DNA from: Rossellomorea marisflavi
GTDB taxonomy: Bacteria; Bacillota; Bacilli; Bacillales; Bacillaceae_B
NCBI RefSeq assembly: GCF_001274775.1
Contig: NZ_LGUE01000004.1
Span: 46,163 to 110,162 of the forward strand
DNA length: 64,000 nucleotides
Direction of reading: 5' to 3'
Shown: positions 25,072 to 36,754 of the stretch, piece after piece
How the letters are laid out: every line of letters begins with the position of its first letter
Numbering within the stretch: position 1 is the first letter of the stretch
The notes under the pieces: generated by a model
The model's database searches: none
Seen by the model: only the letters and a program-made list of their open reading frames with translations
Told to the model about the DNA's origin: nothing
Translations under genes and position numbers: made by a program

Positions 25072-25848
25072 TCATGCATTGAATCTTTTCTTTCGGTATT
25101 CATTGAAGGAATCATCGTCCAGATCCTTTTTACTCAAGCGCCCGTCATCCCACTCCGTCATCGACCCCTTCGTAAGGGTGACACTTCCGGTGTCGGTCCG
25201 CTTTATCAACAGAGGGGACCGGTTGAAAGGGGATTCCGGATGGACAGATACTGTTTTTTGAACTTCTGCCAGTTCATTTAGATCCGTTACGGGTTTTGTG
25301 GTGTCGAATGCATACCCGTTCTGCCACTCGTCGGACCTATACGACAGCTTCATCTGAAGGATATAATCCCCATGGGAAGTGTCTTCCTTTGCTATCCTGA
25401 AGTCTCCGTTTGCAGACGTTACGACTTCCCCTGTCAGAGGGACCGGTTTAAGCGGGATATTCCCCCCGAACCCGCCGTCCACTACCCAGCTTTCTCCTCC
25501 ATGCTCGAGAAGGATCAGGACATGGGTCCGTCCGATATCATGGAAATCCCCTTTCCCCTGATGATAGACGACTCCCCTTACAAGCGTAACACTGAAGCCC
25601 GCTTCCTTGAGATAAAGGTATAACAGACCATTCAAGTCATAGCACAGTCCGCCCTCCCCCCGCACCAGGATCTTCTCCTTCAAGGATTGTTCTGAGAAGG
25701 GTGTGAGACGATCTTCTATGATGGCCATGTTCTCAAAAGGAACCGCCTTGGCAAATGCCTCGAGAAGGACCGGTATCTCCGCAAAAGCGGGTGACCAGCG
25801 CTCTTCCATGCCGATTCTGCGATTTACGTCTTGCTGTACGTTTTCCAT
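25072..25848 (-). CDS. Arylamine N-acetyltransferase
   Basis: The 258-residue enzyme transfers acetyl groups from acetyl-CoA to arylamines or hydrazines. The NAT catalytic triad is complete: Cys in RGEGGLCYDLN (C69), His in RTHVLILL (H109) and Asp in VVDGGFGG (D124). The family's VPFENM (about 36-41) is also present. GGAGG precedes the ATG. It resembles Bacillus NAT enzymes (YvcN group). Cytosolic; likely detoxification or secondary metabolism. No dedicated regulator is adjacent. Confidence 0.92.
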   Translation of the reverse strand: MENVQQDVNRRIGMEERWSPAFAEIPVLLEAFAKAVPFENMAIIEDRLTPFSEQSLKEKILVRGEGGLCYDLNGLLYLYLKEAGFSVTLVRGVVYHQGKGDFHDIGRTHVLILLEHGGESWVVDGGFGGNIPLKPVPLTGEVVTSANGDFRIAKEDTSHGDYILQMKLSYRSDEWQNGYAFDTTKPVTDLNELAEVQKTVSVHPESPFNRSPLLIKRTDTGSVTLTKGSMTEWDDGRLSKKDLDDDSFNEYRKKRFNA

Positions 25849-25917
25849 GTCATTTCCTCCTGCTATAATCGTTCCTATTAGTATGGCAGGATTCCATTCA
25901 TTTAGCAGTACATATGC

Positions 25918-27768
25918 TTATCCATACTTTTTCAGGTAATGGCTGATGGTCACCATGGGCCAGATCCACTGGTAGCTGTGATAATGGATATAAAGATTCC
26001 CCGGTAAGCCGGCACCGGTAGGGTAATCATCCTTTTCCTCCAGAAGGTCAAGCAGGGTCTGCATGCCCGTATCAATGGCTGGGGTCGGTTCCTCCTCCAA
26101 TGAAATCAAGGCATCCAGTGCCCACGCCGTCTGGGATATGGTCGCTCTAGACAAGGGGATATAATGTTTCACTTGATCGCTGAGACATGATTCTCCCCAT
26201 CCGCCGCCGCGGTGCTGAATTTTTTCTAGCCACTGTTTGGCAAGCACAAGATGATGGTCATCCCCTGGCACACCGACAGCCCTCATGCCCGTAACGGCCG
26301 CCCAGGTCCCATAGATATAACAGACTCCCCATCTCCCGTACCAGGACCCATCGATCTCCTGTGCTTTCTTCAGCCAACTGACCCCCTTTTTGATTCCCCT
26401 GCGGTTCTTCTTTAGTCCCGCATATCCGCCTAGGAACTCAAGTGCCCTACCTGTAAGGTCCGGCGTCGAAGGATCGATGGCCGCTGCTTCTGCTCCGTTG
26501 ATGGGAAAGAGCGTGAGAAGCTCATTCGTTTTGTTCGGTTCAAATGCCGGCCACCCACCATCAGGATTTTGCATCCCGACCATGAAGTCCACCCCCCGCT
26601 GCCAGGAGTCCCGCATCTCAGGCCGGTCGACTGCTGTTGATGTCAGGGCCCTCAAGGCAGCAGACGTATCGTCCACATCCGGGTGAATCGTATTACCCGC
26701 GGTGAATCCCCAGCCCCCGGGAGCTACCGGGGACTCCATTCCCCAATCCCCATAGCGGAATTGCTGATGCTTCTGCAAAAATTGTATGGATTTCCGAATG
26801 GATCCATCGGCAGCCGATCTCCCCGCCGACTGAAGGGCATAGGACAATAACGCCGTGTCCCATATGGAGGATGGGGAATTCTGTTGATGATAGCCCCTTT
26901 CCGTCTTAAGGATCATCGCCTTCAATCCTTCAACGCATTTCTCGATCAACGGATCATCCTTGCGATACCCGATGGACAGGAGTGCATAGATCATGAAGAA
27001 GCTTGAGCTGAAGTATTTCATATAGGTCCCGTCAGGCTCGATCCTTTCCAGCATATAGTCCCGCGTGAACTGTTCGGCACGCTCCTTGAGGGATGACGAC
27101 AGTCCTCCCATGCTTCCAAGAGCACCGGAGATCTTATTCAGGAAGTGCCTCTCCCCGTCAGGTATTCGCTCTTCCCCTTCCCGGTTCATCGCCTTCAATT
27201 CCCCTGCGATTCCCTGCGGACCGTGTGCGTACCCACGGCTTTTCAATAACAGGATCGGAGCCATATGGGCCCTGGCATAGCTTGAAAAGTCCCAGAATCC
27301 CACGGGTGAGGAAGGAGGAATAAGGACGAACTCAATCGGGACCGGAAGAACCTTTTTCCACTTCATTCCGCCGAGTATCGCCAGCATGAAGCGGGTAAGG
27401 GAGTGAGCTTTTCCTACACCGCCGTTATCCTGGATGAAACGCTTAGCACGTGTGATCCTCTCATCATTTTCTTTTATTCCGCTCATTCGCAGGGCGACAT
27501 ACGCTTCGATTGTAGAGGAAAGATTACCTTCCTCTTCATCCTTGAACAGTTTCCACGTCCCTTCTCTCGTTTGCAGACAGAAGAGACGCTCCACAAGTTT
27601 ATCCACCCACTGGTCTTCCCTTCGACCCAGGCTACAGAGAAGAATGATCATGAACGCATCGGTCATGGGGCTGTTTTCAAAACAAAACGTCCAGCTTCCG
27701 TCAGGATTTTGACGCTGTTCAAGTTGTTCTGCCATCCTGTCCAACTTGGACCTCATCCGTTTCTTCAC
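25918..27768 (-). CDS. sqhC: Squalene-hopene cyclase family terpene cyclase (sporulenol synthase type)
   Basis: The 616-residue protein has the QW repeats of triterpene cyclases (QNPDGSW, QTREGTW, QNPDGGWPAF, EIDGSWYGRW). The catalytic DVDDTSA motif is near 362. Length is close to B. subtilis SqhC, which cyclises tetraprenyl-beta-curcumene to sporulenol in sporulation. In other genera the same fold makes hopene, so the product is uncertain. The start is a GTG behind a GGGGGG tract with 7-base spacing. It lies downstream of the DUF2161 gene on the same strand, separated by that gene's terminator. Confidence 0.9.
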   Translation of the reverse strand: MKKRMRSKLDRMAEQLEQRQNPDGSWTFCFENSPMTDAFMIILLCSLGRREDQWVDKLVERLFCLQTREGTWKLFKDEEEGNLSSTIEAYVALRMSGIKENDERITRAKRFIQDNGGVGKAHSLTRFMLAILGGMKWKKVLPVPIEFVLIPPSSPVGFWDFSSYARAHMAPILLLKSRGYAHGPQGIAGELKAMNREGEERIPDGERHFLNKISGALGSMGGLSSSLKERAEQFTRDYMLERIEPDGTYMKYFSSSFFMIYALLSIGYRKDDPLIEKCVEGLKAMILKTERGYHQQNSPSSIWDTALLSYALQSAGRSAADGSIRKSIQFLQKHQQFRYGDWGMESPVAPGGWGFTAGNTIHPDVDDTSAALRALTSTAVDRPEMRDSWQRGVDFMVGMQNPDGGWPAFEPNKTNELLTLFPINGAEAAAIDPSTPDLTGRALEFLGGYAGLKKNRRGIKKGVSWLKKAQEIDGSWYGRWGVCYIYGTWAAVTGMRAVGVPGDDHHLVLAKQWLEKIQHRGGGWGESCLSDQVKHYIPLSRATISQTAWALDALISLEEEPTPAIDTGMQTLLDLLEEKDDYPTGAGLPGNLYIHYHSYQWIWPMVTISHYLKKYG

Positions 27769-27834
27769 AGTGCCACCCCCCTTTTGCTCGGTCTCATCAC
27801 ATGTATATGTCAGGGTAGGCCGTGGTAGAAATAA

Positions 27835-27870
27835 TCAAAAAGGACCCCGGACATCAATCCGGGGACCCTT
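27835..27870 (-). terminator. Terminator overlapping the DUF2161 stop codon
   Basis: On the minus strand GGGTCCCCGGA pairs with TCCGGGGTCC, then TTTTTGATT follows. The stop codon at 27854-27856 lies in the loop. Confidence 0.8.
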
Positions 27871-28561
27871 CTTCCGTGCTATACGTTTCAAGGAGATCCG
27901 GGTAGTCGAGCATTTCCTTTTTCCCTTTATCCGTGAGCTCATATACACCTCTCTTGACCCTGTCGTACCATCCATAGTAATTTTTCTGAAGGATCAGTGG
28001 GGTTTTATCCCCTGTCCCGAGTTCTTTGAGGGATTTCGGTGAAAGGGGTCCATGGCGATCGAGCAGGACGGCAATGTGAATGCAGCTTTCTTTATAAGCC
28101 GTCATGATCTTCAGCTTATTGCTTCCCCCCACATTGTAATCCGCGCTCCTTCCTTCGATTTCCCTCACAAGCTGCGCACGCTTTTTCTTGCCATATGAAA
28201 GGCTTGCCTTCCGGTCAAAGGGAGCCGGATGATGCACGAATTCTAGTTTATCCCCCTTGGCATGGGGCGACACGGTGATCAACCCAAGCTCCAGCCTCCT
28301 CACCAAGTGACAGGCATCCCTCCACCTTTTGGACCTCGTCCGTTTCGGTCTCGGGACCGCTATGTATACCATATCTGTCAGTCTGAGCCTCTTGGCGGCC
28401 TGTACGAGAAGATCCACCGTAAGGGAAAGCTTCATCTCCACGATGATCAGCTCTTCCCCTTTCATGGCCGTTACATCACAATCCTTCACCTCTCCGTTGA
28501 CACGGTAGCCCAGTGAATGGAAATGATTGCGTATAGGTGGATACAGATCGGACTCTTTCAT
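27854..28561 (-). CDS. DUF2161 family, PD-(D/E)XK-like putative phosphodiesterase
   Basis: The 235-residue protein matches the DUF2161 family (putative PD-(D/E)XK nuclease fold). The nuclease-like core is near the N-terminus: GEVKDCDVTAMKGEELIIVEMKL contains Asp and Glu-x-Lys in the right spacing (about 24-45), followed by the QAAKRL helix. The C-terminal third (about 150-225) reads like a winged-helix segment, with GVYELTDKGKKEML. No restriction or defence partner is adjacent. The substrate is unknown. AGGAGG precedes the ATG. Confidence 0.8.
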   Translation of the reverse strand: MKESDLYPPIRNHFHSLGYRVNGEVKDCDVTAMKGEELIIVEMKLSLTVDLLVQAAKRLRLTDMVYIAVPRPKRTRSKRWRDACHLVRRLELGLITVSPHAKGDKLEFVHHPAPFDRKASLSYGKKKRAQLVREIEGRSADYNVGGSNKLKIMTAYKESCIHIAVLLDRHGPLSPKSLKELGTGDKTPLILQKNYYGWYDRVKRGVYELTDKGKKEMLDYPDLLETYSTEEGSPD

Positions 28562-28668
28562 ATTGATCCTCCTATCAGGTACTGCCTGTTGATTGCAGAT
28601 TCCTCTATGAATCTAGCGTTAGTGAAAAGTATAGACCATTTTCAACAAATGAAAAACCTCTCGTCACT

Positions 28669-28702
28669 AAAAACCCCCCGGATCCTGAACGATCCGGAGG
28701 GC
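28669..28702 (-). terminator. Terminator of the GlcNAc PTS gene
   Basis: On the minus strand CCCUCCGGAUC pairs with GAUCCGGGGGG (one U-G pair), followed by five T residues. Confidence 0.85.
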
Positions 28703-28708
28703 AGCCAA

Positions 28709-30163
28709 TCATTTTCTTATTTTGTGGATTTCATCCGCGACGAATTGAACGGATGTACCGACGATTACCTGAATGCTATGTTCTCCCACAACATGGATAC
28801 CTGGCACACCTGTGCGCCTGATCCTGTTTTGATCCACGACGTCCATATTATCCACTTCGATTCGCAGACGGGTTACACAGTTATCAACGGATGTCACATT
28901 CTCGTCTCCACCAAGGCCAGCATAGATCTCAGTAGCCATGGCCGAGAACTTATCTTCCTTGGATGTCTCAGGCTGAGCCGTCTCTTGAACGGCTTCTTCC
29001 AAGTCATCTTCTCCCCTTCCAGGTGTCTTAAGATTGAACTTCACAATCAAGAAGCGGAAGAGGAAGTAGTAGATCAGTCCGAAAACGATTCCCTGTACGA
29101 GGAGCATGTAAGGAGCATTGGCGATCGGCAGTCTTGAACTCAGTAAAAAGTCGATAAGTCCTGCCGAGAAACCGAATCCGGCTGTCCAATGGAAGAACGC
29201 CGCTACCGCAAGGGATAAGCCCATAAGCACCGCATGCACAAGGAACAGCACAGGGGCCGCAAACATGAAGGCGAACTCAAGGGGCTCTGTCACACCAGTG
29301 AAGAATGAGGCAAAACCAGCCGCAAGCATGAGGGAACCGATCTGCTTCTTCTTGCCAGGCTTTGCCGTGTGGTAGATGGCAAGTGCCGCAGCTGGAAGAC
29401 CGAACATCATGATCGGGAAGAAGCCGGCCATATACATACCCGTAATGCCTTTATCCCCTTTTCCAGACCAGAAGTTCCCGATATCATTGATTCCCGCGAC
29501 ATCGAACCAGAATACGGCGTTCAACGCGTGATGAAGGCCTGTCGGGATCAGCAGGCGGTTAAAGAACCCGTATAGCCCGGCACCGACATAGCTGAGGGAA
29601 CTGATGGCCTCCCCGAAGGCGATCAATCCTGAGAAGATCAACGGCCATAAGAATAGCATGATGACGGAAACCACCAGCATGGATACGGCCGTCATAATCG
29701 GCACAAGGCGCTTGCCGCTGAAGAAAGCGAAGGCATCAGGAAGCTTCACTTCACTGAAGCGGTTGAAGTTCCAAGCCGCTATGATCCCGCAAAGGATCCC
29801 GATAAATTGGTTGTTGATCTTGCCGAAGGCTATATTGACCGAATCAACATCGACACCCTGAAGCATGGCCACGCTATCCGGGGACAAAAGGGTGGTAATG
29901 ATCAGGAAGGCCACCAAGCCGCTGAGAGCCGCCGATCCATCTTTTACTTTTGTCATTCCGAGTGCAATCCCGATGGCAAACAGGAAGCCCATATTGCTGA
30001 TCAGCGATTCTCCTCCCTTGATCAAGAAGGCGGCAAACGGATTATTCCCTCCCCAGCCATCAGAATCGATCCAGTACCCGATCCCCATGAGAATGGCAGC
30101 CGCAGGAAGGACTGCAACCGGTAGCATAAGAGATTTACCGATTCGCTGCAAATAGTTCATCAT
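28709..30163 (-). CDS. nagP: PTS system N-acetylglucosamine-specific EIICB
   Basis: The 484-residue protein has the glucose-family EIIC membrane domain (about 1-365) with LMLPVAVLPAAAILMGIG, the substrate-region GLHHALNAVFWF and GVTEPLEFAFMF. A linker follows, then a C-terminal EIIB domain with the phospho-Cys in SVDNCVTRLRIEV. This resembles NagP/NagE, which imports and phosphorylates GlcNAc. No EIIA domain is fused, so a glucose-type IIA elsewhere is needed. The start at 30163 lies 8 bases after GGGGG; an ATG two codons earlier is too close. No clear NagR operator was found upstream. Confidence 0.87.
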   Translation of the reverse strand: MMNYLQRIGKSLMLPVAVLPAAAILMGIGYWIDSDGWGGNNPFAAFLIKGGESLISNMGFLFAIGIALGMTKVKDGSAALSGLVAFLIITTLLSPDSVAMLQGVDVDSVNIAFGKINNQFIGILCGIIAAWNFNRFSEVKLPDAFAFFSGKRLVPIMTAVSMLVVSVIMLFLWPLIFSGLIAFGEAISSLSYVGAGLYGFFNRLLIPTGLHHALNAVFWFDVAGINDIGNFWSGKGDKGITGMYMAGFFPIMMFGLPAAALAIYHTAKPGKKKQIGSLMLAAGFASFFTGVTEPLEFAFMFAAPVLFLVHAVLMGLSLAVAAFFHWTAGFGFSAGLIDFLLSSRLPIANAPYMLLVQGIVFGLIYYFLFRFLIVKFNLKTPGRGEDDLEEAVQETAQPETSKEDKFSAMATEIYAGLGGDENVTSVDNCVTRLRIEVDNMDVVDQNRIRRTGVPGIHVVGEHSIQVIVGTSVQFVADEIHKIRK

Positions 30164-30374
30164 ACACATTTCCCCCTTTTTTCTTTAAGATGCTCAACAC
30201 ATTATAATTTCATAAACCGGGGCAATTCTATAGGAAAATGAACATAATGATAAATTGCCCATGCATCTGCCTCTTCAAAGAGACAAACAGGACATAAAAT
30301 CCTATAGTAGACGATATTCGGAGATTGTGCAATTTAGAAGAAAGGGGAATGGATGTTTTTTAGTCTCTCACCAC

Positions 30375-30413
30375 AAAAAAAGACCCTCCGGATTCCCTAT
30401 TCCGAAGAGTCTT
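30375..30413 (-). terminator. Terminator of gltAB
   Basis: On the minus strand AGACUCUUCGGA pairs with UCCGGAGGGUCU (with G-U pairs), followed by seven T residues, ten bases past the gltB stop. Confidence 0.85.
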
Positions 30414-30422
30414 TCCCTCTTA

Positions 30423-31910
30423 TTAAGGCAGCTGGGTCGCACCCATCAGGTAGCGGTCGCACTCCCTCGCTGCTTCCCTGCCTTCGTTGATTGCCCATAC
30501 GATCAGGCTTTGGCCGCGTCGCATGTCACCGGCGGCAAATACGCCTTCCACATTGGTCTTGTAGTCGCCATATTCCGCCTTCACGGTTGAATTTTGATTC
30601 GTTTCAAGTTCCATGGCCTTGATGAGATCCTGTTCGGGACCACTGAATCCGATAGCGAGAAGAACAAGGTCGGCTGGCCACGCCTTTTCACTTCCCGGGA
30701 TTTCCTCACGGATTTTGTTGCCTTCTTCATCATACCGAAGCTTCACATTGACCGTGTGGACTTCTTTGATATGCCCGTTCTCGTCACCGACGAATCTCTT
30801 TGTCATAACAGCATAAGCGCGGGGATCGGTACCGAACGTTTCTTCTGCTTCCTTCTGGCCGTATTCGACCCGGTGGATCACAGGATACTGCGGCCACGGA
30901 TTACCCACCTCATCACGCATGGCGCCTTTCTTGTCATAAATGTCGAACTGGGTGAGGCTCTTGCAGTTGTGTCGTACAGAAGTTGCAAGGCAGTCCGTAC
31001 CCGTATCCCCGCCTCCGATCACAATGACATTCTTGCCGGCGGCAGAGATATACTCCCCATCACCGTGGTTCGAATCCAACAGGCTCTTCGTGTTGGAGTG
31101 CAGGAATTCCATAGCATAATGGACGCCCTTCAATGCACGTCCTTCCACCTGTACATCGCGATGGACTGCAGCCCCTCCGCACAGGATGACGGCATCGAAG
31201 TTTTCACGCAGCTGTTCGACGGTATAGTCCTTCCCGACTTCTGTATTGGTCACAAAGTCGATCCCTTCTTCCTCAAGGATCTTGACCCTGCGCTCCACTA
31301 CAGAATAGGGGAGCTTCATTTCAGGGATCCCGTACGTGAGAAGACCACCCACGCGGTCATGCTTCTCAAATACGGTCACTAGATGACCCGCTTTGTTCAG
31401 CTGGGCAGCCGATGCAAGCCCGGCAGGACCGGATCCGACGACGGCAACCCGTTTGCCCGTACGGTGCTCCGGCGGCTCAGGGATCACCCACCCTTCCTGG
31501 AATCCCTTCTCGATGATGGAACGTTCTACGGTTCGGATGGCAACGGGCGGCTCGTTGATGCCGAGGACACATGCCCCTTCACACGGTGCCGGGCATGCAA
31601 ACCCTGTGAACTCGGGGAAGTTATTCATTTGATGCTCCCTCTTCAGCGCTTCCTTCCATTGCCCCTGGTATACGAGATCATTCCATTCGGGGATCAAGTG
31701 ATAAACCGGACAGCCCGTAGTGGAGCCATTGATCTCCATTCCCGATTGACAGGTGGGAACGCCGCAGTCCATGCAGCGCGCTCCCTGATTCCTTACTTCC
31801 TGTTCCGATAGGGGGAGTGTGTAGTCGTCCCAGTCCTTCGTCCTTTCACCAGGATGCCTTTCCTTTAATGTTTGCCTGCTGTATTCCATAAAGCCAGTCG
31901 CTTTTCCCAT
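30423..31910 (-). CDS. gltB: Glutamate synthase (NADPH) small subunit
   Basis: The 495-residue subunit supplies NADPH-derived electrons to the large subunit. N-terminal cysteines ([12 protein letters not shown], then [12 protein letters not shown], and [12 protein letters not shown]) fit the iron-sulfur region. [14 protein letters not shown] (about 150) binds FAD and [13 protein letters not shown] (about 290) binds NADPH. The C-terminal [14 protein letters not shown] is the FAD signature. Length is the family norm. It follows gltA with a 16-base gap, as in B. subtilis, with AAGGAGG before the ATG. Confidence 0.95.
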   Translation of the reverse strand: MGKATGFMEYSRQTLKERHPGERTKDWDDYTLPLSEQEVRNQGARCMDCGVPTCQSGMEINGSTTGCPVYHLIPEWNDLVYQGQWKEALKREHQMNNFPEFTGFACPAPCEGACVLGINEPPVAIRTVERSIIEKGFQEGWVIPEPPEHRTGKRVAVVGSGPAGLASAAQLNKAGHLVTVFEKHDRVGGLLTYGIPEMKLPYSVVERRVKILEEEGIDFVTNTEVGKDYTVEQLRENFDAVILCGGAAVHRDVQVEGRALKGVHYAMEFLHSNTKSLLDSNHGDGEYISAAGKNVIVIGGGDTGTDCLATSVRHNCKSLTQFDIYDKKGAMRDEVGNPWPQYPVIHRVEYGQKEAEETFGTDPRAYAVMTKRFVGDENGHIKEVHTVNVKLRYDEEGNKIREEIPGSEKAWPADLVLLAIGFSGPEQDLIKAMELETNQNSTVKAEYGDYKTNVEGVFAAGDMRRGQSLIVWAINEGREAARECDRYLMGATQLP

Positions 31911-31926
31911 GAGTCCCCCTCCTTTT

Positions 31927-34900
31927 CTACTTCGCTGTTTCTAGCACTTTCTTTTTCTCTTCCTTCGTTCCTTCTTCAAATGCGGCCATCTCTGCATCGA
32001 ATTTCTCAAGGCCCTTGCTTTCGAATTCACTGATCCGTTCTTTCATTTTCAGATAGGATTTCGGGATCACCCGCACGAATTTCGATAGATAGGATTCCCA
32101 GTTTGCAAGGATCTTCCGACCATTATCACTATTGGTATACGAGACATAGCGCTCGATCATTTCATACAATTCTTTCGATTCTTCGGGATCAAATAGCGGT
32201 TGCACATGGACAAGCTCCTGATTGCAGCGGCTTCGGAACGTTCCGTCGTCATCCAGTACATACGCGACGCCTCCGGACATTCCGGCAGCAAAATTCCGGC
32301 CCGTCATACCCAGAACGACAACCTTTCCACCCGTCATATATTCACATCCGTGATCTCCGACTCCTTCGACCACCACGTCGGCACCGCTGTTACGGACACA
32401 GAAACGTTCTCCCGCGATACCATAAATGTAAGCCTCCCCTGATGAAGCACCATAGAAGGATACGTTTCCGACGATAGTATTGCGCTCAGGGATGAACGTA
32501 GCCGTCGGATCAGGATGCACGATGATTTTACCTCCGGATAACCCCTTCCCGACAAAGTCATTGGAGTCTCCGACAAGTCTCAACGTAAGGCCTTTCGGAA
32601 TGAAAGCCCCGAAGCTTTGACCGGCCGACCCCTTGAAGGTCAGGCGGATTGTATCTTCCGGAAGTCCCTCCGCACCGTAGCGCTTCGTGATTTCACTTCC
32701 GAGCATCGTTCCCGTAACACGGTGGATATTCCGGATGGCTGTGGTCCACTCCACTTTTTCACCTTTATCGATGGCGTTCCGGCAGCGTGGGATAAGCTCC
32801 TGATAATCCAGGGTCTTCGTCAATTCATGATCTTGTTTGCGCGTTGCATACCGGGTCACTTTAGCAGGCACATCAGGCTGATAAAGAAGGGCGGACAGAT
32901 CGATTCCCTTTCCTTTCCAGTGGTCGATGGCTTCATTCGCTTCAAGGACATCGGTCCTTCCGATCATCTCATTGATCGTCCTGAATCCAAGCTGGGCCAT
33001 GATCTCCCTTGCTTCCTGGGCCACAAAGCGCATGAAATTCTCGACATGTTCAGGGTCACCCATATATTTTTTTCTCAGTTCAGGATCCTGTGTGGCAATC
33101 CCGACCGGACATGTATTCATATGGCATACTCTCATCATCACGCATCCAAGGACCACAAGGGGTGCAGTTGAGAATCCATATTCTTCTGCTCCGAGCAAGG
33201 AGGCGATGACCACATCTCTTCCGGTCATCATCTTTCCGTCCGTCTCCACGACGATCCGGTCCCTTAGATGATTGAGGAGCAGCGTCTGATGGGCTTCTGC
33301 AAGACCGATTTCCCATGGAAGTCCTGTATGCTTCAAGCTCGTTCTCGGAGCGGCACCGGTCCCTCCGTCATAGCCTGAGATCAGGACCACATCGGCCCTT
33401 CCTTTGGCTACCCCGGCAGCAATCGTCCCGACACCGACGGCAGAAACAAGCTTTACGCTGATGCGTGCGCGTGGATTGGCGTTCTTCAGATTGTAGATGA
33501 GCTCGGCTAGGTCTTCGATGGAATAGATATCATGATGGGGCGGAGGTGAGATAAGCTCCACTCCAGGGGTAGACCCCCTTACTTCTGCTACCCAAGGATA
33601 GACTTTCTTACCAGGAAGGTGACCTCCTTCTCCCGGCTTCGCCCCTTGGGCAACCTTGATCTGGATCTCATCTGAGTTGACCAGATAATGACTGGTGACA
33701 CCGAATCTCCCTGAAGCCACCTGCTTGATGGAGCTTCTGCGGGAGTCTCCATTTTCATCCGTCTGGAAGCGTTCTGGATGTTCCCCGCCTTCACCGGAGT
33801 TGCTTCTGCCTCCGATCCGGTTCATGGCGATGGCGAGCGCTTCATGGGCTTCCTGACTGATGGACCCGAAGGACATGGCCCCCGTCTTGAAGCGGCGGCA
33901 GATACTTTCCACCGACTCCACTTCGTCAATCGGGATGGATTTAGCGTCCTTGAAGGAAAGCAGACCTCTTAACGATTGCAAATGCTGCTTTTCTTCAGTG
34001 AGCATGCGCGAATATTTTTTGAAAAGCTCATAATCATTCGAACGGCAGGCGTGTTGCAGCGTATGGATCGTACTTGGATTGTATGCATGGTCCTCTCCCT
34101 TGTTCCGGTATTGGAACTCATCACCTGATTCAAGGGTCCGGTTCGGGTCCTTCCGATCGGCATAGGCTTTGTTATGGCGCAGGAGGACTTCCTTCTCGAT
34201 CAGATCGATCCCGATTCCCCCGAGCCTCGACGGCGTACGGGTAAAATAGCGATCGATGACATCGTTTTGGATCCCTACGGCTTCAAAGATCTGTGCACCC
34301 CTGTAGCTCTGAATGGTTGATATTCCCATTTTCGAGAGGACCTTGACTACTCCATCCGTTGCAGCCTTTACGTACTTATCGACAGCTTCGTCGAAGGTCT
34401 TGCCGCTGATTTCACCGTTTCCGATCATGCTATGGAGGCTCTCATACGCAAGATATGGATAAATCGCTTCGGCACCATAGCCGAGCAGGGTGGCAAAATG
34501 ATGGACTTCCCTCGGCTCCCCTGATTCCAGGAGAAGGCTTACTCTCGTACGTGTCCCCTTCCGGATGAGATGATGGTGCAATGCGGATACGGCCAAAAGT
34601 GCAGGAATTGCAGCCTTCTTCTCTTCGACACCTCGATCGGAAAGGATGAGGAGGGTCGTTCCTTCCTCTACTGCTTGATCTGCTTGTTCAAAGAGGCGTT
34701 CCAGGGTAGGAGTCAGTTGATCTCCTTCTTCCGTCACCTCGAAAAGGATGGACAGCGTGACGGCTTTGAAGCCCTCTTCACGCTGTTGACGCAGTTTTTC
34801 AAACTCTGTACCCGTAAGGACCGGTGTCTCGAGGTAGATATGGCGACAGCTAGCGGGTGTCGGTGCAACAAGATTCCCTTCGGCACCGATTGTCGTCCCG

Positions 34901-36528
34901 ACAGAGGTGATGATCTGCTCCCTGATGGCATCGATCGGCGGATTCGTCACCTGTGCGAATAGCTGTTTAAAGTAGTTATAAAGAAGCTGAGGTTTCTTAG
35001 AAAGGACGGCGAGGGGTGAATCATACCCCATGGACCCGACGGGATCCTTCCCTTCAAGCACCATAGGCTTGATGAGCTTATTGAGTTCTTCGGTCGTGTA
35101 ACCGAAAGCCTGTTGCTGCACCATTACCTCTTCTTCTGGTATCGTTTCCGGCTCCCTTACAGGATCGGGTAGATCCCTCAGATTGAATTTATTCTGATCG
35201 AGCCAGTGGCGATAGGGTTGTTCGGAAGCAACACGCAGCTTGATTTCCTCATCAGGGATGATCCGTCCCTTTTCAAGGTCCACTAATAGCATTTTCCCCG
35301 GCTGCAGACGATCTTTATAAACAATATCATCAGCGAAGATATCCAGGGCACCAACCTCGGAGCCAAGAACGATCATGCCGTTCTTCGTCACATAGTATCT
35401 GGCTGGACGCAGGCCGTTACGGTCAAGACATGCACCGATTTCCTTGCCGTCAGTGAATACAAGGGCAGCAGGCCCATCCCACGGTTCCATGAGACAGCTG
35501 TGATATTCATAAAAGTCTTTTTTCTTAGGATGAATGGTGTCATCATTTTCCCATGGCTCCGGTACCATCATCATGGCTGTATGGGCAAGGGATCGTCCCG
35601 ATAGATGCAGGAATTCGAAGCAGTTATCGAACATGGAGGAATCACTGCCTGTCTCATCGATCACAGGAAGGATCTTTTTAAGGTCTTCGTCATTGAATGC
35701 ACTGGATTCGCATAGTTTCTCCCTTGCTCTCATCCAATTGACATTTCCGCGAAGGGTATTGAATTCACCGTTGTGGATCGTATAGCGGTTCGGATGCGAC
35801 CGCTGCCAGCTCGGGAAGGTATTCGTGCTGAAACGGGAGTGAACAAGAGCGAGCGCAGACCTGAACTCAGGATGATTGAGGTCGATGTAGAAGGAGTCCA
35901 GCTGCTCAGGGACCAGCATCCCTTTATAGACGATGGTGGTCGAAGAAAGACTGCAGATATACACATCTTCCTGTCCTTCCACATTGGCTGCCTCATTTTC
36001 AATCCGTTTGCGGATGACATACAGCTTGCGTTCAAAGTCCATTCGTGTCTCCATATCATCGGACGCACCGATGAAAACCTGACGGATGAACGGTTTAGAC
36101 TTGGATGCGACTTTCCCCACGAAGGAATCATTCAACGGCACCGGTCTCCAGCCAAGAACCTCCTGACCTTCTTCCTCGATGATGCGTTCAAAGATTTCTT
36201 TGCTTTTCATTCTCTTTTCATATTGTTCAGGAAGAAAGACCATCCCGACCCCATATTCCCCTTTACGTGGAAGGAAGATGTCCTCTTTCTCGCACTGCTT
36301 CTTGAAGAAATGATGGGGGATTTGAGTAAGAATACCAGCACCATCGCCGGTACTGGTATCAGCGGACTGTCCTCCGCGGTGCTCTAGGTTACAGAGAATA
36401 TTGATCGCATTTTGCACGATACTATGTGATTTGCTTCCATCAATGTTGGCAATCATCCCGATCCCGCATGCTTCATGCTCATGTAGGGGGTTATATAATC
36501 CTTGTGCCGCCGGAAGATTCGTTTTCAT
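31927..36528 (-). CDS. gltA: Glutamate synthase (NADPH) large subunit
   Basis: The 1533-residue enzyme converts glutamine and 2-oxoglutarate to two glutamates. The N-terminal amidotransferase domain begins with the nucleophile Cys in EACGIGM after a 20-residue propeptide. Next come the central domain, the FMN-binding synthase domain ([28 protein letters not shown]) and the C-x5-C-x4-C 3Fe-4S motif in [12 protein letters not shown] (about 1110). The C-terminal beta-helix GXGXG domain has [19 protein letters not shown] precedes the ATG. The divergent gltC regulator found in B. subtilis is absent here. Confidence 0.96.
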   Translation of the reverse strand: MKTNLPAAQGLYNPLHEHEACGIGMIANIDGSKSHSIVQNAINILCNLEHRGGQSADTSTGDGAGILTQIPHHFFKKQCEKEDIFLPRKGEYGVGMVFLPEQYEKRMKSKEIFERIIEEEGQEVLGWRPVPLNDSFVGKVASKSKPFIRQVFIGASDDMETRMDFERKLYVIRKRIENEAANVEGQEDVYICSLSSTTIVYKGMLVPEQLDSFYIDLNHPEFRSALALVHSRFSTNTFPSWQRSHPNRYTIHNGEFNTLRGNVNWMRAREKLCESSAFNDEDLKKILPVIDETGSDSSMFDNCFEFLHLSGRSLAHTAMMMVPEPWENDDTIHPKKKDFYEYHSCLMEPWDGPAALVFTDGKEIGACLDRNGLRPARYYVTKNGMIVLGSEVGALDIFADDIVYKDRLQPGKMLLVDLEKGRIIPDEEIKLRVASEQPYRHWLDQNKFNLRDLPDPVREPETIPEEEVMVQQQAFGYTTEELNKLIKPMVLEGKDPVGSMGYDSPLAVLSKKPQLLYNYFKQLFAQVTNPPIDAIREQIITSVGTTIGAEGNLVAPTPASCRHIYLETPVLTGTEFEKLRQQREEGFKAVTLSILFEVTEEGDQLTPTLERLFEQADQAVEEGTTLLILSDRGVEEKKAAIPALLAVSALHHHLIRKGTRTRVSLLLESGEPREVHHFATLLGYGAEAIYPYLAYESLHSMIGNGEISGKTFDEAVDKYVKAATDGVVKVLSKMGISTIQSYRGAQIFEAVGIQNDVIDRYFTRTPSRLGGIGIDLIEKEVLLRHNKAYADRKDPNRTLESGDEFQYRNKGEDHAYNPSTIHTLQHACRSNDYELFKKYSRMLTEEKQHLQSLRGLLSFKDAKSIPIDEVESVESICRRFKTGAMSFGSISQEAHEALAIAMNRIGGRSNSGEGGEHPERFQTDENGDSRRSSIKQVASGRFGVTSHYLVNSDEIQIKVAQGAKPGEGGHLPGKKVYPWVAEVRGSTPGVELISPPPHHDIYSIEDLAELIYNLKNANPRARISVKLVSAVGVGTIAAGVAKGRADVVLISGYDGGTGAAPRTSLKHTGLPWEIGLAEAHQTLLLNHLRDRIVVETDGKMMTGRDVVIASLLGAEEYGFSTAPLVVLGCVMMRVCHMNTCPVGIATQDPELRKKYMGDPEHVENFMRFVAQEAREIMAQLGFRTINEMIGRTDVLEANEAIDHWKGKGIDLSALLYQPDVPAKVTRYATRKQDHELTKTLDYQELIPRCRNAIDKGEKVEWTTAIRNIHRVTGTMLGSEITKRYGAEGLPEDTIRLTFKGSAGQSFGAFIPKGLTLRLVGDSNDFVGKGLSGGKIIVHPDPTATFIPERNTIVGNVSFYGASSGEAYIYGIAGERFCVRNSGADVVVEGVGDHGCEYMTGGKVVVLGMTGRNFAAGMSGGVAYVLDDDGTFRSRCNQELVHVQPLFDPEESKELYEMIERYVSYTNSDNGRKILANWESYLSKFVRVIPKSYLKMKERISEFESKGLEKFDAEMAAFEEGTKEEKKKVLETAK

Positions 36529-36600
36529 TCAATGTCCTCCTCTACTCACGTGTATAAAAATTGAATAAATACCACCTGATGCATTTAATTGATTTTCGTT

Positions 36601-36629
36601 AGTATATCATGAAATTTAGAAAAAACGAA
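36601..36629 (-). promoter_or_regulatory. Probable gltA promoter
   Basis: On the minus strand an extended -10 (TGATATACT, 36606-36601 core) is preceded at 17 bases by a poor -35 (TTCGTT), as expected for an activator-dependent promoter. The start site would be about 65 bases before gltA. Confidence 0.45.
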
Positions 36630-36754
36630 AAATTTAGTCATTAAATCCACCTCTATTTATACCAAAATAGTTGGAAAAACAGGCGTGTACAACAACACGG
36701 ATCTAGTGGATTTCCGCTAATTTTCAGAATCTTTAAAACCTTGATCTAACAATA

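Noticed and set aside
30170..30260. NagR/DasR-type operator before nagP
   Set aside because: No TGGTCTAGACCA-like sequence was found. A GGGCAATT/AATTGCCC inverted repeat (30220-30260) is present but matches no known operator and has a long spacer.
32103..36387. Several plus-strand frames of 100-200 codons
   Set aside because: All lie opposite gltA, which has continuous family motifs over 1533 residues.
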